Positions 59,901 to 64,000 of a stretch of DNA of 64,000 bases are shown in pieces. This stretch comes from Rhizophagus clarus (lineage: Eukaryota; Glomeromycota; Glomeromycetes; Glomerales; Glomeraceae): assembly GCA_015698045.1 (NCBI GenBank), contig BLAL01000167.1:124001-188000 (forward strand), written 5' to 3'. The position numbers and the translations under genes were made by a program. The notes under the pieces are model-generated. The model was not told the origin of the DNA. It searched no databases and saw only the letters and a program-made list of their open reading frames with translations. Numbering within the stretch: position 1 is the first letter of the stretch; the number at the start of each line of letters is the position of its first letter.

Positions 59901-60190
59901 TATAATTATATATTTGACAACTTAAAACTATACAAGTATTCTGAATTATTACCGTCAGGTCTCCACGTTAAAACCTCCACTTTGTCTTCAGCATGCTTTT
60001 CAGCTGGCAAAGTCCAAATTTTTTCTAGGGAATTAAACCATCTAGCTACCCAAACAGAATCTGTTTCAGTGCAAACTGCAAGCAAATCCATTGTTGGACA
60101 CATTGATATTAACTTTATAGGATCATTGACACCATGTTGGTTCATTAATCGGAATGATATATGTGAAGCAAATTCATGTTGGAATATCAT
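56948..60190 (-). CDS. APC4: Anaphase-promoting complex subunit 4
   Basis: Scaffold subunit of the APC/C ubiquitin ligase. Start ATG at 60190; clear early exons 60190-59953, 59884-59691, 59609-59533, 59463-59353. Later ones run down to a final exon ending at stop 56950-56948, roughly fourteen in all; the middle borders are approximate. N-terminal WD-like propeller (KLISMCPTMDLLAVCTETDS, VEVLTWRPDGKVIALGYSSG, VYGIYQLLPLSISSHIKSQ). The ANAPC4 long helical domain follows (FVHFLATGRPSSLLHKYLEM, KRGLKDWESKGQKSFEQIRE, YVRPGCERLLLRLSTLIGYC, FKGLGLSELDVRS), then the C-terminal propeller half. Its stop lies just upstream of the TBL1-like start; its start is 121 bp from the divergent LRR gene. Confidence 0.9.
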
Positions 60191-60311
60191 TTTTTGCAAA
60201 ATAAAATAACAAATAAAGTTTCGTTTATCACGCGTTGTTTTTTAAAAAATTGATTATGTAATATAAAAACCTATAAAGGAGCTATTTTGAAAATTGTTAA
60301 GTTTATCCGAT

Positions 60312-61595
60312 ATGGTTAAGGGTTCTCGACAAAAATTTAAACAGAGGTTTCGAAAATCTAACATTATACCACCAACTTTCAGAAATAATTACATACCAAC
60401 AGATCAAAAAGACCATGAATCAACAAGCCAAGTGTCCACATTACTGGATAAGTTACGTAAGGAAACTCGGTTCGATAATGGAACCGTTTCTACAAATATT
60501 TCATCCACCTTACCACAACCAGCGTTTAATTATTTAATGAGAGAGCATGCCGAAAGAGAACAACAAGAAAGAGGAGAACGAGAGGTTATGAGACAACGAG
60601 TATCTGGTCCAGCACCACCCAAAAGCTGGCAAGAAGCTTGGCAAGGTAAAAGTGAAACAACAGAGTTACTTATTAAGTATCGAAAGGGAAGAAGGAGAGC
60701 CTGGGATGGTGAGGCAATTTGCCAGTGCTATTGATATATACTTTTAAAATGTGTCTTGATAGTTTTGCTTTGATATTAAAATTAACTCCCAATTACTTTC
60801 TTAGATTCAACCTTTCCAACGCGTAAAACTAAAACACTTTTGGAAATCTGTTCAAAAACAGTAGCCATAAATATTAAATCTTACATATCATATCCATATT
60901 TTGCAAATATTCCAACTCATCTGAAGCAATGTATTCTTTCGTCTTTGAGTGTTTATAATCCTCTTACCGAAGAAATACTTCCATTATTTAATACGGACAT
61001 TGAATACGAAGAATTAGATCTTGCGAACAGTACTATCAATTTAGAAAGCTTCAAAAAATCTTTTTGGAAAATTGTTAAAGAAAAAGATTTAGTGAATAAT
61101 TTAGTTAGAAATTGGGAAGACCTGGCAGATCAAGATGAAGAGACTGATATTATATGCTCTAGAATCTTTGGCAAACCAATGGACATTACAAACGACGATG
61201 GTTCAACAATAACGAACAAACTTATATCCAAACTTCCAAAACTTCGAAAATTAAATTTGGGATTTGCTCATAATATTTCCGGTATTCCTTTATCTACATT
61301 GTTGGTTGCAACATTGCCATTATTAACACATTTATCAATTGCTGGATGTTTTAATCGAGTGGATGGTCCGCACTCTTTACGTATTCTTTCAGGTTTAATA
61401 AATCTTTTGATTTTAGATATATCCTATTGTGAGTGGGCAACAGATCAAATTTTATTACAATTTATAAATTGGGATAGAGATTTAAAATCGCTGAGAATTT
61501 TGGTAGCAGTGAATTGTGGTAGTTGGAAAGACGTAGAAATTGTAAGAAAGAAATTATCTGAAAATCGAAGATCATTTGAACTTTGCACTGAATAG
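60312..61595 (+). CDS. Leucine-rich-repeat (RNI-like) protein
   Basis: Two exons, 60312-60708 and 60805-61595, giving 395 residues. The basic N-terminus (MVKGSRQKFKQRFRK) may target the nucleus or RNA. A charged helix follows (REHAEREQQERGEREVMRQR), then PPKSWQEAW, then a C-terminal half with irregular LRRs typical of RNase-inhibitor-like folds: LPKLRKLNLGFAHNISGIP, LPLLTHLSIAGCFNRVDGP, LINLLILDISYCEWATDQI, LKSLRILVAVNCGSWKD. No F-box is convincing before the repeats. The function is unknown; LRRs of this form usually bind proteins. It starts 121 bp from APC4 in the opposite direction. Confidence 0.85.
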
Positions 61596-61990
61596 TAAAT
61601 TGAGCAGTCTCATAGCGGTGAATTCGAAGTGATCTCGTTATTTATTATAAATAATTAAATAATCGCGACGACTAATTGTTTAGGAAACTTTTTAACAAAT
61701 TTCTTAATCTAACAAATGTCTCATCCTGATGAATAACATCTATTTAACTGTATAATTTTAAAGTTAATTTCATATCGGTAATAATAATTGATAATATAAG
61801 CCTGATATGTAGTTTAGTGCATACTTTCTTTAATCTCTCTAAATTGTCTTTGAATTAGTCTGAAGCCTGAATATGTTTTCTTCTTGTTCTTTTCTATTAT
61901 AATGCTTTTTATGTTCTTAATTAAATCATTGATAAGACTTTTTCTTAACAAATGATCATTTAGTTCAATATAATGCGATTATTAATATAA
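61596..61990. other. Convergent 3' region, LRR gene and MDV1-like gene
   Basis: About 395 bp with AT-rich sequence. No open frame or RNA gene recognised. It holds both 3' UTRs. Confidence 0.6.
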
Positions 61991-64000
61991 CTATAAAGCC
62001 CATAGTTTTACCACTTTATCTCTTCCTCCAGATGATAAAATCGAGTCTTTAAACTTCACACACTCTACTTGCTGTGAATGTCCTTCAAAGCTCGAATGTT
62101 GAAAATTTGTTCGATTATAAATCTAATAAATTTATCAAATTAATCCCTTTTCGACAATAAAATTAAATATATATGTATATAACTAACCTTTATATCATTG
62201 CTGCCAGCACAACTAACTATTTTGTTGGTATCAAACTGTAAACTTGTGATACCATTATCATAAGAGAAAGTATCAATTATGGATCCTGTTCTTAGGTCCC
62301 ATATCTTGATACCAAAATAAGAGTTATATCGATAAAAATAAAAAACAGTATTAATTATTAATCCGAGTAATAATATAGTGTATAAAAATTTCAAGACATG
62401 AAATACCTTTATGCTTCTGTCAATACTTCCGCTTACAACATGACGGTCATCAAACTGAAGACTAGTAATGGGTCCTGTTTCATAACAAAGAAATTTATTA
62501 CTTTAACTTAAAATCAAATAAAATTTATTATATTCTCTAACCTGTATGGCTCAACAGAGTTCTATGTGCCTGACCTGTTCTTACTATTAATTACAAAAGG
62601 CGAGAACAGTTATAATTAAATTTAATTTATACATGTATATATATATAGAAAATAGATCGCGCACGTACAGTCCCACATTCGTATTGCACCATCTTCAGTT
62701 CCACTCGCTAAGCCAACATCTCGGAACTGCAAAGCTCCGATAAATTCGCCTCCATCAAATATATAATTATCAAATAACAATCCTGCTTGCCTACGTTCAA
62801 TTTTAGAGCTGGACATGGCCCACAAAATGTCCATAGTTAAAATACATTGTCCTGTTTCCATATCCCAATGTTTCATAGTCTTATCTGAAGATCCAGATAC
62901 CTTTCACAATTGATAAAATAAATAAGTAACTAACTATTCTTTCTAGCTCAAAAATGCTATAAGATTCACTAAGACTCACGAGACTGTTATTTTCAAAATA
63001 TAGACAAGTAATTGATTTACTGTGTCCCTCCAACGAAGATATCCAACAATTATCACCAACATTTGATAATCCATTTGTTTCATGTACCGAAGCTGAAGCG
63101 AAACTTAATTCTGATAAATTTGTCACAGATTCGGGATGGGATATTAGCTTAGATAAATCCCATTGACGAATCGTTTTATCGCGTGAGCCTGTCACTAAAT
63201 GGGATCCATTTACTTGCAAACAATTAACTACATCTATTTAAATAGAATATATATATACAAAGAACAAAATTAGTAATGCATTTATATATTATTAAAAGAT
63301 TAATTATTACCTTTATGTCCATCTAAAATACCCAAGCAGCGATAATTATTCAGATCCCAAGCTCTTAATGTACGATCTAAAGAAGCAGTGACAAGTGTCT
63401 CACAAGATCTATCGAAATCAAGGCACGTGATAACATCATCATGACCTTCCAAAACCTATATATTTTTTTAAGTAAAAAATACTGCCATAAAATTTAATGA
63501 CTACATTTATATGTACCTTGATACATGTTCCATGTTCATAATTATGTTTTGCAACACCTTTTCCTATTATAATAATAATAAAAAATATATGTTTGTTATT
63601 AAAGATCTAAATTTAGCGAGAAATTTACATAATATCAGGAAAGTCATGAACCTTTTGTACGCGTTCGTCTTTCATTATAATTATTTTCGGGGTTAAAATT
63701 GGCAATCTTTTCATCTAAACTTTCCACTAAATTAAAATGTCAATATGTAACAAAAAGAAACAAAGAATCACAGCTAATATATAAAAATTAATAATTTACG
63801 TTGGCTGGATAGTTCGATCTGTCTTTCGTTACATTTTGCTAAATTCGTTTCCAAGTTTAGTTTTCTAGCGGTCAATTCTGCGATTTCACTTTCAATTTTT
63901 TTAATCTCGGCCTTTGTTCGTGACTAAATTAGATATATCATAAATAACTTGAAATATGCAATATTCTTTTGATTAGAACATACCTCTTGCATTTGTATTT
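61991..64000 (-). CDS. MDV1: Mitochondrial division WD protein, Mdv1/Caf4 type (5' part beyond window)
   Basis: Adaptor between Fis1 and the dynamin Dnm1 in mitochondrial fission. The 3' part is visible: stop at 61993-61991, with multiple short exons to the right edge. Order from the N side: a coiled coil (SRTKAEIKKIESEIAELTAR at about 63920-63850), LDEKIANFN, then WD repeats (VLEGHDDVITCLDFD, ILDGHKDVVNCLQVNGSHLV, SLEGHSKSITCLYFENNSLV, VSGSSDKTMKHWDMETGQCI). Next is the family-specific insertion TMDILWAMSSS, then GEFIGALQFRDVGLASGTED, and a last repeat ending GGRDKVVKLWAL. The LWAMS insertion and coiled coil before the propeller favour Mdv1/Caf4 over other WD proteins. The N-terminal Fis1-binding helix lies outside. 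Confidence 0.9.

Overview
The window is very AT-rich eukaryotic DNA with short GT-AG introns and TACTAAC-type branch points. The host proteins are fungal in type (Mdv1/Caf4-like WD protein, Mic60, Pab1). CGGBP1-like hAT transposases, large fragmented LINEs and many microsatellites crowd the rest. I infer an early-diverging fungus, most likely an arbuscular-mycorrhizal (Glomeromycotina) species. That assignment rests on family knowledge and overall character, not on a database match.

The window has two compartments. Bases 1 to about 45,500 are almost entirely transposable elements nested in one another. From the left: an 80-bp palindromic satellite (1-1370); a hAT element (1862-7169) carrying a second, CGGBP1-like hAT (1923-4121); a composite 8.15-kb hAT-like element (7185-15336) that contains a 101-bp tandem repeat, a MITE, a strand-specific array of micro-exon/intron-like units, a 178-bp tandem repeat and a small hAT; two pogo/Tigger elements (15374-16220 and 16396-18149) inserted in one repeat copy; and a 9.1-kb LINE spread over 18795-39407 because three DNA elements have landed in it. 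Two of those are CACTA-like elements with 3-bp target duplications, one itself hosting a third CACTA-like element. The third is a 715-bp hAT MITE. Removing each insertion plus one target copy restores the LINE reading frame at all three places, which fixes the element ends to the base. Further right come two more MITE-like elements, a TIR element with a short splice-unit array (41447-43132), and a truncated LINE-like retroposon with a 17-bp target duplication (43574-45500).

Bases 46,201 to 64,000 are a compact gene island with essentially no transposons: PAB1 (-), a small coiled-coil protein that may be a Mediator subunit (+), MIC60 (-), TAF6 (+), a TBL1/Sif2-type WD protein (-), APC4 (-), an LRR protein (+) and the 3' part of an MDV1/CAF4 gene (-) that runs off the right edge. 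Neighbours are arranged in divergent and convergent pairs with gaps of roughly 100-700 bp. The genes serve general housekeeping: mRNA poly(A) binding, TFIID, histone-deacetylase corepressor, cell-cycle ubiquitin ligation, mitochondrial cristae and mitochondrial fission.

The most unusual signal is a family of tandem arrays in which every roughly 110-bp unit carries a complete set of spliceosomal signals: pyrimidine tract plus AG, an exon-like block of about 30-41 nt, a GTAAG/GTATA-type donor, and a TACTAAC branch-point motif inside a perfect inverted repeat. Such arrays occur in three unrelated transposons here (about 10,480-12,650 on +, about 30,050-32,660 on -, and 41,640-41,920 on -). Two CACTA-like elements also share a TATA/first-exon/donor module followed by a cluster of TACTAAC motifs.
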